A DNA stretch of 64,000 bases from the NCBI GenBank assembly GCA_029856145.1, contig JAHQWK010000001.1, positions 401,731 to 465,730 of the forward strand. Direction: 5' to 3'. This document shows positions 9,960-18,863 of the stretch, in pieces (the stretch's first letter is position 1; each line of letters starts with the position of its first letter). The notes beneath the pieces are model-generated. The model ran no database searches, had not been told where the DNA came from, and worked only from the letters and a program-made list of their open reading frames with translations. Both the position numbers and the translations under genes were made by a program. Origin of the DNA: Promethearchaeia archaeon (GTDB lineage Archaea; Asgardarchaeota; Lokiarchaeia; Sigyniarchaeales; SOKP01).

Positions 9960-11933
9960 ATGACAGAGCAAGTATGTAGATTTTGTCACAGTTATGTAAA
10001 GTTAGCTTATTATTGTGAAGAATGTGGCTCCAGTTGTTGTTCTGAATGCCTCCATGAAAAAAAAGTGGATTTCTTCATTTGTCAAGAATGCAAATCTAAA
10101 AACATAGAAATTTTAAATTCTGAAAATAAGAAAGTTTGTAAGGACTGTGGATCGGAAAATGTTGTTAAAGTTAATCAACGCTTAAAATCCTGCCCAAAGT
10201 GTGATTCACATCAAGTTATTAATATATATGAAAAAAAAGAAGAATTAGAAAAGAATTTTTTAGAATTAATTAAAAATACACGTTTGTTTGTTAACCCTTT
10301 AAAAGAAATTCTTGATAAATTGTATTTATTTCAATCAAAAATAAAGGAAGTAAGGGATCCTCCAAATAAATATTATCATTTTCCTCAAATGGAATCAGAT
10401 TTATTAGCTCTTTTTGAGCTATTTAAATATATTCAAAATACTTTATTTGAAAAAGTTAATGTTCATTTTCATCAAGTAAATCAAAATAAAGAATATTTCT
10501 TTGATATTTACACCCAACCTAACTCAAATATAAATATCATTGAGGGAATTTTCGAAAATCTATCACGAAGTTATAATTCAATTGAAGAGTTTATAAAAAT
10601 CAATTTAGAAACATTTAATGATAGCTTTGAAACGTTTAAAAAGAATCTACACTTTATAGATAAAGTTAGTTATTATTTTAAATCATATAATAAAATACTT
10701 AGACTCGCAGAAGGTGAAAAACCTGTATATGCTATTTATGCTAAATTAACTAATGGTTTAAATTCACATGATAAATACAAGAAAGATAAAGGAATTTTGT
10801 TCATAACTAATTTTGACCTTTCATTTATTCATAAATATGGAGTAAAGAAAAAGAAAAAGGAATTAATTTTCAAAGCTCCTGTTCAAGATTTAATAAAAAT
10901 AAGAGAAAAAGGTAAAGTTTTCAAAAAACTCTATATTGAATTCACCTATGGAAAATACGAATTTACATTACCATCTAAAGCTGTTTCTAGAGTAATTGAG
11001 TATATTCTTTTAGCGAGATCCTTTGACGATACAACAATACATGATGAAAAAACCGCAAAGAAACTTCAATACATTGATTTAGATTTAAATGACTTAATAA
11101 ATTTCATTGAAGAAAGTATTAACTCGTTTTTTAGTATAAAATGCCAATATAATAAAAGTTTTGAAAATCTAAATCATCATAATAGGGATTTAGCCCACCC
11201 TTTTGGTGTTCACCCCAACCAATTACCTAATATTTCATCTCGAACACCTTCTCAATTTCTCAATCCCCAAAATAGTGCTCAACCTTGGTTTAGCTTTCCA
11301 GTAAATTCAAATTTATATCAAAGAATTAATAATTCCCCTTATCCCCCACCTAATCCTGGTCAATCACCTCCACTTATCGGTAATCCTCAAATACCGAACT
11401 ATGATAAGAATAATTTCTTCTCACAAAATCTCTATAATCTAGATCGTTTTCAAAATTATAACCCACAGAGAATAAATCCGAATAATTATTTAAATAATAA
11501 CTTAAATCCACAGATTCAAAACCAAATAAGAAATGATCATTATAATGAGAATGATTATTTCTTAAATAAGGAGGCCATTTTCCAGGATTACAATAGAAAT
11601 CATTTATCTGACATGTTTGATTCAGAATATATTCCACCAGACAATTCTTATAGATATAAACAAAAATTGTTCAAACTAGATAAAGAAAAACATAAGAAAA
11701 TGCTTGATTTAGATAAAGAAAGATATAGTTTGAAAGAAACTTTGAAAAAACTTGATAATAAATTTGATCAAGGAATCATATCTGAAGTAGATTATTTTAA
11801 GACTTTTAAAAACCTCCAAAAAGAAATTTATTTAATTGAAAAAAAAATTCAAAACTTACAAGAAAATATGGAAGAGGTCGAAACTCTCAAAAGAAACAGT
11901 AGAAATTTTGATAAAAGGCGATTTTATACATAG
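9960..11933 (+). CDS. Zn-ribbon / PH-GRAM-like / coiled-coil protein of unknown function
   Basis: Not a known named family. From ATG 9960 (657 aa) the first ~85 residues hold two or three zinc-finger modules rich in CxxC pairs (CRFCHSYVKLAYYCEEC, CPKCDSHQV). Residues ~240-370 look like a GRAM/PH beta-domain (KGILFITNFDLSFIHKYG and VQDLIKI). A Pro/Asn/Gln-rich, probably disordered linker spans ~400-560. The last ~90 residues are a charged coiled coil rich in Lys, Leu and Glu. No membrane segment. The layout (zinc finger, lipid-binding-like domain, flexible linker, coiled coil) suggests a cytoskeletal or membrane adaptor, which is inference. A TTG at 9942 would add six residues. Confidence 0.7.
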   Translation: MTEQVCRFCHSYVKLAYYCEECGSSCCSECLHEKKVDFFICQECKSKNIEILNSENKKVCKDCGSENVVKVNQRLKSCPKCDSHQVINIYEKKEELEKNFLELIKNTRLFVNPLKEILDKLYLFQSKIKEVRDPPNKYYHFPQMESDLLALFELFKYIQNTLFEKVNVHFHQVNQNKEYFFDIYTQPNSNINIIEGIFENLSRSYNSIEEFIKINLETFNDSFETFKKNLHFIDKVSYYFKSYNKILRLAEGEKPVYAIYAKLTNGLNSHDKYKKDKGILFITNFDLSFIHKYGVKKKKKELIFKAPVQDLIKIREKGKVFKKLYIEFTYGKYEFTLPSKAVSRVIEYILLARSFDDTTIHDEKTAKKLQYIDLDLNDLINFIEESINSFFSIKCQYNKSFENLNHHNRDLAHPFGVHPNQLPNISSRTPSQFLNPQNSAQPWFSFPVNSNLYQRINNSPYPPPNPGQSPPLIGNPQIPNYDKNNFFSQNLYNLDRFQNYNPQRINPNNYLNNNLNPQIQNQIRNDHYNENDYFLNKEAIFQDYNRNHLSDMFDSEYIPPDNSYRYKQKLFKLDKEKHKKMLDLDKERYSLKETLKKLDNKFDQGIISEVDYFKTFKNLQKEIYLIEKKIQNLQENMEEVETLKRNSRNFDKRRFYT

Positions 11934-12013
11934 AATGTTGTTGTTGAGTTTTATGCAGAATCTGCATTTTTTTTTTATCTTATATTTATATTTTTATTAA
12001 TATATTACATCAT

Positions 12014-13033
12014 ATGGATAAAGAGGATGGACCATTTACTACTTTAGTAGGAAGTTGGCCTTTAAGTAATACATATAACAACATGGTAAAGGTCTTCACT
12101 GATTTAATTCAAATGGGTATCGATTTTCCATGTTACCCTCAGCTTTTATCCATGACTTATCAATTTTTATCTCCTTTATCTAAAATCATTCCTCAATTAG
12201 AAGAAATCAATGAAAAATTTTATTTATATGAGGAATTTGAAGTACCAAAGGAACCCATTGCCCTTGAATATGGAAAATTTATTATTAATTTTTTTAATGA
12301 ACATCCAGATCTTAAGAAATCAATTAGGGGTACAAAAGCTTGTTTAACTGGACCCTTCACTTTAACCTTTGAGACTATATTGAAAAGCTCTATTGCTAAA
12401 GGCTTAAAACCAATAATTTTCGAAGAACCACGAGCAGTAATGGTAGATTGGATTGTGGATAAGTTTGCTGAAATTATAAAACAAATCGGAGCGGCCTATA
12501 GTGATATGGGAATAGATATTATTTCTTGTGATGAGCCAATTCTGGGATTGTTAGTAGGAAGGAAAATTTTGTTTCATTCAGAAGATTTTATCATTAAAAC
12601 TATTAATAAAACAATATCTGGAATAAAAGGATTACCATCAATACATGTCTGTGGCAGAATTAGTCCCTATCTACGAGATATTCTTTTAAAAACAAATGTG
12701 AAAATTTTAGATCATGAGTTTAGTACAAATGAAGAGAATTTTAAGGTGTTTGAGAAAAGGCATTTCCAAGGAACTGATAAATTCTTAGCATTGGGAACTG
12801 TTGAATCTAAGTTTGTACCCATTAAAGATAAGAAAATTGATGCTTATGTAGAAAAAGTTGATTTTCTTAAAAGATATATCAAGAAAGGAATAGAACAATA
12901 TGGTAGAGAGAATTTAATTATCAAGCCAGATTGTGGTTTCTACCCGTTGAAAGTTTTCGGAGAAAAAGATGGGTATGAAATAGCAATCAATAAAGTGAAA
13001 AATATGGTCCTTGCTTTGAAGGAATTAAAGTAG
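12014..13033 (+). CDS. MetE C-terminal-like cobalamin-independent methionine synthase family
   Basis: UROD/MetE-fold methyltransferase of 339 residues, matching only the catalytic C-terminal half of bacterial MetE, as in archaeal core-MetE proteins. The zinc ligands are all visible: His and Cys in HVCGRISPYL, Glu in LDHEFS and Cys in KPDCGFYPL. LVGSWPLSN near the N-terminus matches the GSxP start of the family. It probably transfers a methyl group to homocysteine or a related thiol from a corrinoid or folate donor that cannot be identified from sequence. Confidence 0.85.
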   Translation: MDKEDGPFTTLVGSWPLSNTYNNMVKVFTDLIQMGIDFPCYPQLLSMTYQFLSPLSKIIPQLEEINEKFYLYEEFEVPKEPIALEYGKFIINFFNEHPDLKKSIRGTKACLTGPFTLTFETILKSSIAKGLKPIIFEEPRAVMVDWIVDKFAEIIKQIGAAYSDMGIDIISCDEPILGLLVGRKILFHSEDFIIKTINKTISGIKGLPSIHVCGRISPYLRDILLKTNVKILDHEFSTNEENFKVFEKRHFQGTDKFLALGTVESKFVPIKDKKIDAYVEKVDFLKRYIKKGIEQYGRENLIIKPDCGFYPLKVFGEKDGYEIAINKVKNMVLALKELK

Positions 13034-13092
13034 TTATTATTAAAATTGATTTAGATTAAATGCAAAAAGTAAAAGAAATTTATAAAAAAGAT

Positions 13093-13743
13093 TTATCCTT
13101 CCAGTTCTTTACGAAGTTTATCGATCTCGTCTTTTAGTTGAACTTTTGATTTAACTTCAGCTTCCTCTTCTTCAAGATCATAATCTGGTATATATTGTAG
13201 ATCATCAGCAGGAATTTCAGGCATGTCCCCTCCTTGTTCTAGAAGCATTTCTGTTTCAAGTTTATTTAATTCTTCTGTAACATCAATTGCTAGATCAATT
13301 TCTGGATCACCACCTAAAATATCAGCTGCTTCTTCAATTTCTGCAACATATGCCTCAGAATCTTCTGCAATTTCAGCAACCTTAGCTGGCGATGCCTTTG
13401 TAGCGATCTCCTCTAATGTATCTCGAATACCCCCGAAAACATCACCTGTTTGAGATATTAGCATTCCCTCTTCTATCGCTTGAATTTGTCTTTCAATCTT
13501 TAGTCGTATATTATTACTACGGTCAACTTTCGCTTGATATGCCTTATATTGTACTAAATAGGATTTTGCGCGATCTTTTTCGCCTCGTTTTAATGCTATT
13601 TTTGCGTTTTTTCTGCTAATCTCAGAACGTTTATTATAATTTCTGTTCATCAAATTCAATTTATGGATATGACCTTTAGCTTTAGTAACCAAATTTTCCT
13701 TTTCTTTGCTTTTACGTGGAAAGAGTTTCTTTTTTAACCCCAT
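13093..13743 (-). CDS. ESCRT-III family protein (Snf7/CHMP-like)
   Basis: Eukaryotic-signature membrane-remodelling protein of 216 residues. It has a basic N-terminus (GLKKKLFPRKSKEK), long charged helices at ~15-100 (helices 1-2 of the ESCRT-III core, RKNAKIALKRGEKDRAKSYL), shorter helices at ~104-165, and an acidic tail. Residues 173-186 (DMPEIPADDLQYIP) resemble a MIM2 motif, and the last helix (VQLKDEIDKLRKELEG, 201-216) resembles MIM1; both would recruit a Vps4 MIT domain. No Vps4, Vps25 or Vps22/36 gene is nearby, unlike the clustered Asgard ESCRT locus, so this may be an extra paralogue. Subclass (CHMP4/6/7 or CHMP1/2/3 type) not assigned. Confidence 0.9.
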   Translation of the reverse strand: MGLKKKLFPRKSKEKENLVTKAKGHIHKLNLMNRNYNKRSEISRKNAKIALKRGEKDRAKSYLVQYKAYQAKVDRSNNIRLKIERQIQAIEEGMLISQTGDVFGGIRDTLEEIATKASPAKVAEIAEDSEAYVAEIEEAADILGGDPEIDLAIDVTEELNKLETEMLLEQGGDMPEIPADDLQYIPDYDLEEEEAEVKSKVQLKDEIDKLRKELEG

Positions 13744-13895
13744 TTTATCATTACACCATTTAGAACTTTAATTTTATATTATCTGATTTTATGAATTAAA
13801 TAATGTTTCTGACTTAAAAATTTAATATTGTTTAATATAATATAATAAAATAATTCTCATCAAAAAAGTTTAACCTAGACCAATATTTGAGCACC

Positions 13896-15011
13896 ATGAA
13901 AAAAATCATATTAGATTTTGAAACCAAGAGTAAAAATCTCAAAGAACTAGTTCAAGAAGCTTTGAATAGAAATTTTATAAACTATTTTGTTTCTCAAGAA
14001 ACTTTTAAAGAATTTGAGAAAATTGAAAGGATAAATCTTTATTCCAAAAATCCTAATATTCCCGTCAAATATGTGGTATATGATGATAAGGATATATTAG
14101 TAGAAAATTTAGCTAATGAGAAATTTATTAATAAGAATTTTGGATTCTTTTTTGAATTAAAAACCAAAGAAGATGAACAAGAAATTATTGAATTAGCAAA
14201 AACTCGATATGTAGATTTTATTATTGTTTCCGCTAAAGATTGGGAAATAATACCATTCGAAAACCTCATTGCTGGAATGCATTCAAACGATACAGAACTA
14301 ATTGCTTCAGTGGAAAACATAAAAGAAGCCGAGATAATGTTAAAGACTCTAGAAATTGGGGTTGATGGAATTAGGATGAAACCAACAAATATCAATGAAA
14401 TTATTGAATTGAAAAAACTGCTGCATGAAGATTATCGTTTGAGATTAGAAAAAGCGACAGTTAGAAATATCCAAAATATTCCTGAGAGTGAAAGAGTTTG
14501 CGTTGACACTACTTCACTTTTAAACATAGGAGAGGGATTTTTAGTTGGATCAACAACTAAAGGTTTTTGCTTGATTCATTCTGAGACATTTGAAACTCAA
14601 TTTGTTGCGCCAAGACCATTTCGTGTAAATGCAGGGGATGTTTCGGCTTATATCTTAGTGCCTGATGATGATCCTCAAAAAATCTATCGAACAAAGTATT
14701 TAAGTGAATTAAAGGGAGGAGATAAAGTTTTAGCTGTAAATTCTGAAGGAGAAGTTAGAATTGTCTCTGTAGGGAGAGTAAAAATAGAAACACGTCCAAT
14801 GCTTAGATTTGAATTAGAAACAATGGAAGGTGATAAAAAAATTCAAATAAGTTGTATTTGTCAAAATGCGGAAACAGTTCGGCTACTCGGAGTTGATGGT
14901 AAAGCAAAACTTGTTGTTGATATTAAAATTGGAGATGATGTTCTTGTACATGTTGGATCTGGAGCGACACATTTTGGTACTTTTATAAGAGAAACTATAA
15001 TAGAAAAGTAG
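13896..15011 (+). CDS. aroB': 3-dehydroquinate synthase II (archaeal AroB')
   Basis: Archaeal dehydroquinate synthase that makes 3-dehydroquinate from 2-amino-3,7-dideoxy-D-threo-hept-6-ulosonate in the aromatic pathway. Characteristic segments are ERVCVDTTSLLNIGEGFLVG, FVAPRPFRVNAGDVSAYILV and RTKYLSELKGGDKVLAV. About 371 residues from ATG 13896; a TTG at 13887 would add three. No other aromatic-amino-acid gene is adjacent. Assignment from conserved C-terminal half is strong. Confidence 0.92.
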   Translation: MKKIILDFETKSKNLKELVQEALNRNFINYFVSQETFKEFEKIERINLYSKNPNIPVKYVVYDDKDILVENLANEKFINKNFGFFFELKTKEDEQEIIELAKTRYVDFIIVSAKDWEIIPFENLIAGMHSNDTELIASVENIKEAEIMLKTLEIGVDGIRMKPTNINEIIELKKLLHEDYRLRLEKATVRNIQNIPESERVCVDTTSLLNIGEGFLVGSTTKGFCLIHSETFETQFVAPRPFRVNAGDVSAYILVPDDDPQKIYRTKYLSELKGGDKVLAVNSEGEVRIVSVGRVKIETRPMLRFELETMEGDKKIQISCICQNAETVRLLGVDGKAKLVVDIKIGDDVLVHVGSGATHFGTFIRETIIEK

Positions 15012-15072
15012 GAATCTTATTATTGTATTTTTTATTTAATAAATATGAAATTTAAATTAAAATCAGAAATAT

Positions 15073-16344
15073 TTGGATGCAATCGATTTGACAGCTTATT
15101 GGGCGCCTTTGCTACACATATATCAGCCCCCAACCCAAGATCCTAAAGTTTTAAGAAATATAGATAAAGAGTGCTATAAATCATTATTTTCCTTGCTTGA
15201 GGAATATGATACTGCGAAATTTTCTTTGAATATTAATGGTGTCCTTATTGAGTTATTTTATGAATTCGGTTTATCTGACACAATGGATTTACTGAAAAAT
15301 TTAGTTTCTGAAAACAAAATTGAAATCGTAGGAACAGCAAAGTTTCATCCAATCCTTCCTTTAATCCCTAGAAAAGAAGCTCAACATCAAATTCAAATGA
15401 ATGAGGAATTAAACAGAAAAGAATTTGGTCGTTGGGAAAGAAAAGGTTTTTTTCCACCAGAATTGGCAATCTCAGGAGAGGTTGCTAAATTTATTCGACA
15501 GTTAGGCTACAAATGGGTAATTATGAGTGGAATAGCGTGCCCTGTCGATTGGCCATATGATAAAATCTATACATCTCCTAATGGGCTTCAGTTATTCTTT
15601 CGGGATGATATTTTTAGCAATAAAATCGCTTTTAAGAATATAACAGCAAAGAATTTCGTAAAAGATATTAAAGCTGTGCATAAAAACAAAGAAAAAAACA
15701 ATCCAACATATGTTTTAACCGCTTTAGACGGGGAAACATTTGGACATCATATTAAAAATTACGAGAAGACCTTTTTAGGTAAAACTCTAGAATTAATAGA
15801 CCAAGATGATAATTTAAAGACTATTTTTATATCAGATTTAGATCAACATTTTCCAATCGCAAAAAAAAAAATTATTCCACGAGAATCAAGTTGGAGTACA
15901 ACTAATGACGATCTTAAAGATAAAATTCCATATCCCCTTTGGGATCATCCAAATAATAGTGTTCATAAGTATTATTGGAAATTAATGAAAAGCCTGAATA
16001 ATTTAATGAATTTAGCAGATAATTTAGATTTAGCAAAAGATTGGGAAGTAGATAATTATTATAATACTGCTAAACACTTCTATAGTAGAGGAATTTATTC
16101 CTGTCCAACATGGTGGTCTAATCCACTTAATAAAACTTGGTCTCCAAATTTAATTTATAAAGGAGTTGAAATATTAATGAGAGCAGCATTAAATGCCCAA
16201 TTAGCATTAATTCATGGTGGTAAATCAGATTTAGGAGAAGGATATTTTGATTCTATTTCTTACTATCACGGGCTTTTACTAATGGAATTAAATAATGTTA
16301 CAAAAAAGAATTTGAAGCAGTTTAATAATAATAACAACACATGA
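15073..16344 (+). CDS. Glycoside hydrolase family 57 protein
   Basis: Predicted GH57 alpha-glucan-active enzyme (amylase, glucanotransferase or branching type). The N-terminus LTAYWAPLLHIYQPP carries the family HxxQPP motif. FHPILPLIP, GFFPPELAIS (region of the catalytic Glu) and VLTALDGETFGHH (acid/base Asp region) follow in the correct order. Starts at TTG 15073; the frame offers no nearby ATG. No signal peptide, so it probably acts on cytoplasmic glycogen-like polymer, consistent with the GT5 synthase at 4357. Precise activity not determinable. Confidence 0.87.
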   Translation: MDAIDLTAYWAPLLHIYQPPTQDPKVLRNIDKECYKSLFSLLEEYDTAKFSLNINGVLIELFYEFGLSDTMDLLKNLVSENKIEIVGTAKFHPILPLIPRKEAQHQIQMNEELNRKEFGRWERKGFFPPELAISGEVAKFIRQLGYKWVIMSGIACPVDWPYDKIYTSPNGLQLFFRDDIFSNKIAFKNITAKNFVKDIKAVHKNKEKNNPTYVLTALDGETFGHHIKNYEKTFLGKTLELIDQDDNLKTIFISDLDQHFPIAKKKIIPRESSWSTTNDDLKDKIPYPLWDHPNNSVHKYYWKLMKSLNNLMNLADNLDLAKDWEVDNYYNTAKHFYSRGIYSCPTWWSNPLNKTWSPNLIYKGVEILMRAALNAQLALIHGGKSDLGEGYFDSISYYHGLLLMELNNVTKKNLKQFNNNNNT

Positions 16345-16347
16345 ATT

Positions 16348-16734
16348 TTATTTATATTTTGAAATCAATTTATTAAGGACGTTATTCCAATCATCTAATT
16401 TTGGTACATACCAAGCAGCTGAGTCAGATTCTCCATTTTCATTAGTAAATGTTACCTTTAAAAGGGGTTTAAATACTGATCTATGCATATGTGATTTTGG
16501 ATTTGTGATCTTTATGATAGATTTAATTTGTATTAGTAACTCTTTCTTAGGTTTCCACATTCCAAAAAATAGTTCTTCTTCTGTAAGTAACAAAACACCA
16601 TTCCCACGAACTTTCCTAACTCCTGATGATTCTAATCCAAAGAAGTTAGAGATATCATCTACGAGCAGAACGCTTTTATCGTTATATTTCTCATGTATCT
16701 CATTAATTCTCTTTCTAAAAATTTTTTTAAGCAT
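16348..16734 (-). CDS. PH/GRAM-like domain protein, unknown function
   Basis: Small protein of about 128 residues from the Met at 16734 (an upstream Met at 16785 would add 17 mostly hydrophobic residues). The central strand pattern GNGVLLLTEEELFFGMWKP followed by ELLIQIKSIIKI and a C-terminal helix (LDDWNNVLNKLIS) resembles bacterial/archaeal PH or GRAM domains, which bind lipids or partners. Convergent with the GH57 gene, three bases separating the two stop codons. No operon partner. Function unknown. Confidence 0.65.
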   Translation of the reverse strand: MLKKIFRKRINEIHEKYNDKSVLLVDDISNFFGLESSGVRKVRGNGVLLLTEEELFFGMWKPKKELLIQIKSIIKITNPKSHMHRSVFKPLLKVTFTNENGESDSAAWYVPKLDDWNNVLNKLISKYK

Positions 16735-16859
16735 AAGATAATCAATTGAAAATGATATCCAATTAATTGAATAAAATGGAAACAAAAATTATATAATTTC
16801 TAGTTTATATAATTTACAAAGTAATATTATAAAAAAGATTTTTATTTAAGAACAGAGTA

Positions 16860-17912
16860 ATGTCAAAAGAAAGCGAGAAAAAGATTAAATATTGCGTCTT
16901 CTGTGGAGCGGATATAGCAGAAAGTAAGACTTATTGTCCTAATTGTGGTAAGTTAGTCATTAAAATTGTACCCGGAAAAAAAGCTTTGAAACCAAGGCCC
17001 TTCTCTAAGGTAGATCTTTCAAGAAAGTGTCCTAATTGTGGTTCTATAATAATATCTACGATCTTAGATCAATGTCCTATATGCAATACAGAATTAGAGA
17101 AAATTTCTGAAGTCAGAAAAGCCATTGTCCAAAAGAAACCTGGTTTAATTTTTACTAATAAGAAATTTGAGCCTGAACAAAAATTTATTTTAAAGAAAGA
17201 TACGTGGAACCTAAAAGAAGGACTAAATGTTTTTGGAACATGCATATATATATTAGTGATTGTCTTTTTTTTACTGATGACTTTTTCATTACAATTAGAG
17301 TCAGCCACCCCAACTATTGAAGAAATTCTATTGACTCAAATTCCTGAATTACTTTTTGGTATATATCCAATATGGTATATTTATAATAAAAAGCATAGCT
17401 TTACCAAATTAGGCTTTCACTCTGATTCTAAAAAAATTCCTATAGCATTTCTCATTGGAATTTTAGGGGCTCTAATGTTGTTATTACTCAATTTCTTTTC
17501 TGATTCTTTAATTAACTTCATGTCAGATATAGGTTTAGATATCTTTGGTATCACATCAGCTATTCAAGAACAAAATCTAGTTATTAGAAATTCTGGGTTA
17601 ATTTGGATTATAATTCTAATATTAACATTATGTGTAAGAACAATTTCTTTAGAAGTTGTATTTCGGGGAGTTTTACATAACACCTTAAAACAAAGATTTA
17701 AAAATAATTATATTGTGATACTCATAGTTGCTTTAGCTTATTCTCTTATGTTATTAGTTTTTACAATTCCATATGGAATTTACTTCTTTCTCTTTAATTT
17801 TCTAGCGTTTGTTGTGCTTGGATTCCTATATGAAATAAATCGAAACATATATAATACTATGTTGGCTAATATTTTGTTCAATATTATTCTAATTATCCTT
17901 ATCTCTCTTTAA
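16860..17912 (+). CDS. Zinc-ribbon plus CPBP-like membrane protein with degenerate catalytic motif
   Basis: N-terminal ~85 residues contain two zinc ribbons (CVFCGADI..CPNCGK and CPNCGSI..CPICNTE). After a linker there are about eight hydrophobic segments of a CPBP (Rce1/Abi) fold. The expected EExxxR motif reads LEVVFR, with the first Glu replaced by Leu, and the following conserved His residues are absent (TMLANILFN where HxxxN is expected). It is therefore probably not a CAAX-type protease but a membrane protein using the fold. Compare the intact CPBP gene at 27490. Confidence 0.78.
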   Translation: MSKESEKKIKYCVFCGADIAESKTYCPNCGKLVIKIVPGKKALKPRPFSKVDLSRKCPNCGSIIISTILDQCPICNTELEKISEVRKAIVQKKPGLIFTNKKFEPEQKFILKKDTWNLKEGLNVFGTCIYILVIVFFLLMTFSLQLESATPTIEEILLTQIPELLFGIYPIWYIYNKKHSFTKLGFHSDSKKIPIAFLIGILGALMLLLLNFFSDSLINFMSDIGLDIFGITSAIQEQNLVIRNSGLIWIIILILTLCVRTISLEVVFRGVLHNTLKQRFKNNYIVILIVALAYSLMLLVFTIPYGIYFFLFNFLAFVVLGFLYEINRNIYNTMLANILFNIILIILISL

Positions 17913-18045
17913 TTTTAACTATTCATTACCCCCCAAATATAAAATTTAATAAAATATAATAAATCAATAATCTCTAGATTTATTTTTTATTTAAACCATA
18001 GTTTTATTATTATGATTAAATCTAATAGGTTTGGAGTAAAAAGGC

Positions 18046-18762
18046 TTGGGTAAACAAGTATATAGAAATAAAGGAAGTAAAGACAATATTATAGTCTCTA
18101 TTGCTGGAGTACATGGCGTTGGAAAAACTACTGTATTCAATCTTTTCAAAAAAGATAAAAAAGTAAAAGATAATAAAAAATTCAAGTTCTTTCCCGAAAG
18201 ATATGTAAAAAAACCTCCTTTTCCTTTTGGGTCCTCTAATAAGCAAATTGGGTTTAGAAGTGAACTCCATTTTCTTCAACAGCTTATTAGACGTAATCAA
18301 AATATTGTAAATTTTGATAATCAATACAATGGGAGAATCATAATTTTAGATAGAACTCCATTATGTGTTTTAATTTATTCCAAGAGTTTAAACTTAAAAG
18401 AGAAAGATTATAATCTTATTTTAGATACATGTAAATCTATTGAATGGAAAGAGGATTATATCTTCTACTTAAATGCTAAACCAAATACAATTATGAAACG
18501 AATTATTGAGAGAGGTTCCTTAGAAAAAATAAGGAAGGAATGGAATGAGGATGATAAAGATTATTTATTAAAAATTCTTTCATATTACAAACAATTCCTT
18601 TCAAATAAAGAGGGTGTTTTTACGATAAATACAGAAGATTTAACTCCAGAAGAAGTAGTCATTGAAATGAGGGAACTTATAACCCAATTATCAGGATATT
18701 CTTTCGATAAGTTTGAAAAGCCATTCTCAACTCAGATGAATTTATTGAAATTTATAAAATAA
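18046..18762 (+). CDS. P-loop nucleotide kinase-like protein (thymidylate/deoxynucleoside kinase type)
   Basis: 238-residue P-loop protein. Walker A is AGVHGVGKTT at about residues 20-29; IIILDRTPLCVLIY carries a DR motif like that of deoxynucleoside kinases, and IMKRIIERG contains a lid-like RxxxR region. This pattern fits thymidylate kinase or deoxynucleoside kinase relatives; substrate uncertain. The only plausible start is TTG at 18046. It lies between a Zn-ribbon CPBP gene and the roadblock gene, without evident operon. Confidence 0.7.
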   Translation: MGKQVYRNKGSKDNIIVSIAGVHGVGKTTVFNLFKKDKKVKDNKKFKFFPERYVKKPPFPFGSSNKQIGFRSELHFLQQLIRRNQNIVNFDNQYNGRIIILDRTPLCVLIYSKSLNLKEKDYNLILDTCKSIEWKEDYIFYLNAKPNTIMKRIIERGSLEKIRKEWNEDDKDYLLKILSYYKQFLSNKEGVFTINTEDLTPEEVVIEMRELITQLSGYSFDKFEKPFSTQMNLLKFIK

Positions 18763-18863
18763 AGTAATGATAAAATATATTAAAATAGGCTTTCTATTTA
18801 TACTTAAATTCAAGCTTAAAAAAATCGTGTTCAACCTAAATTGTGAGCAAGGTGGGAAAATAA

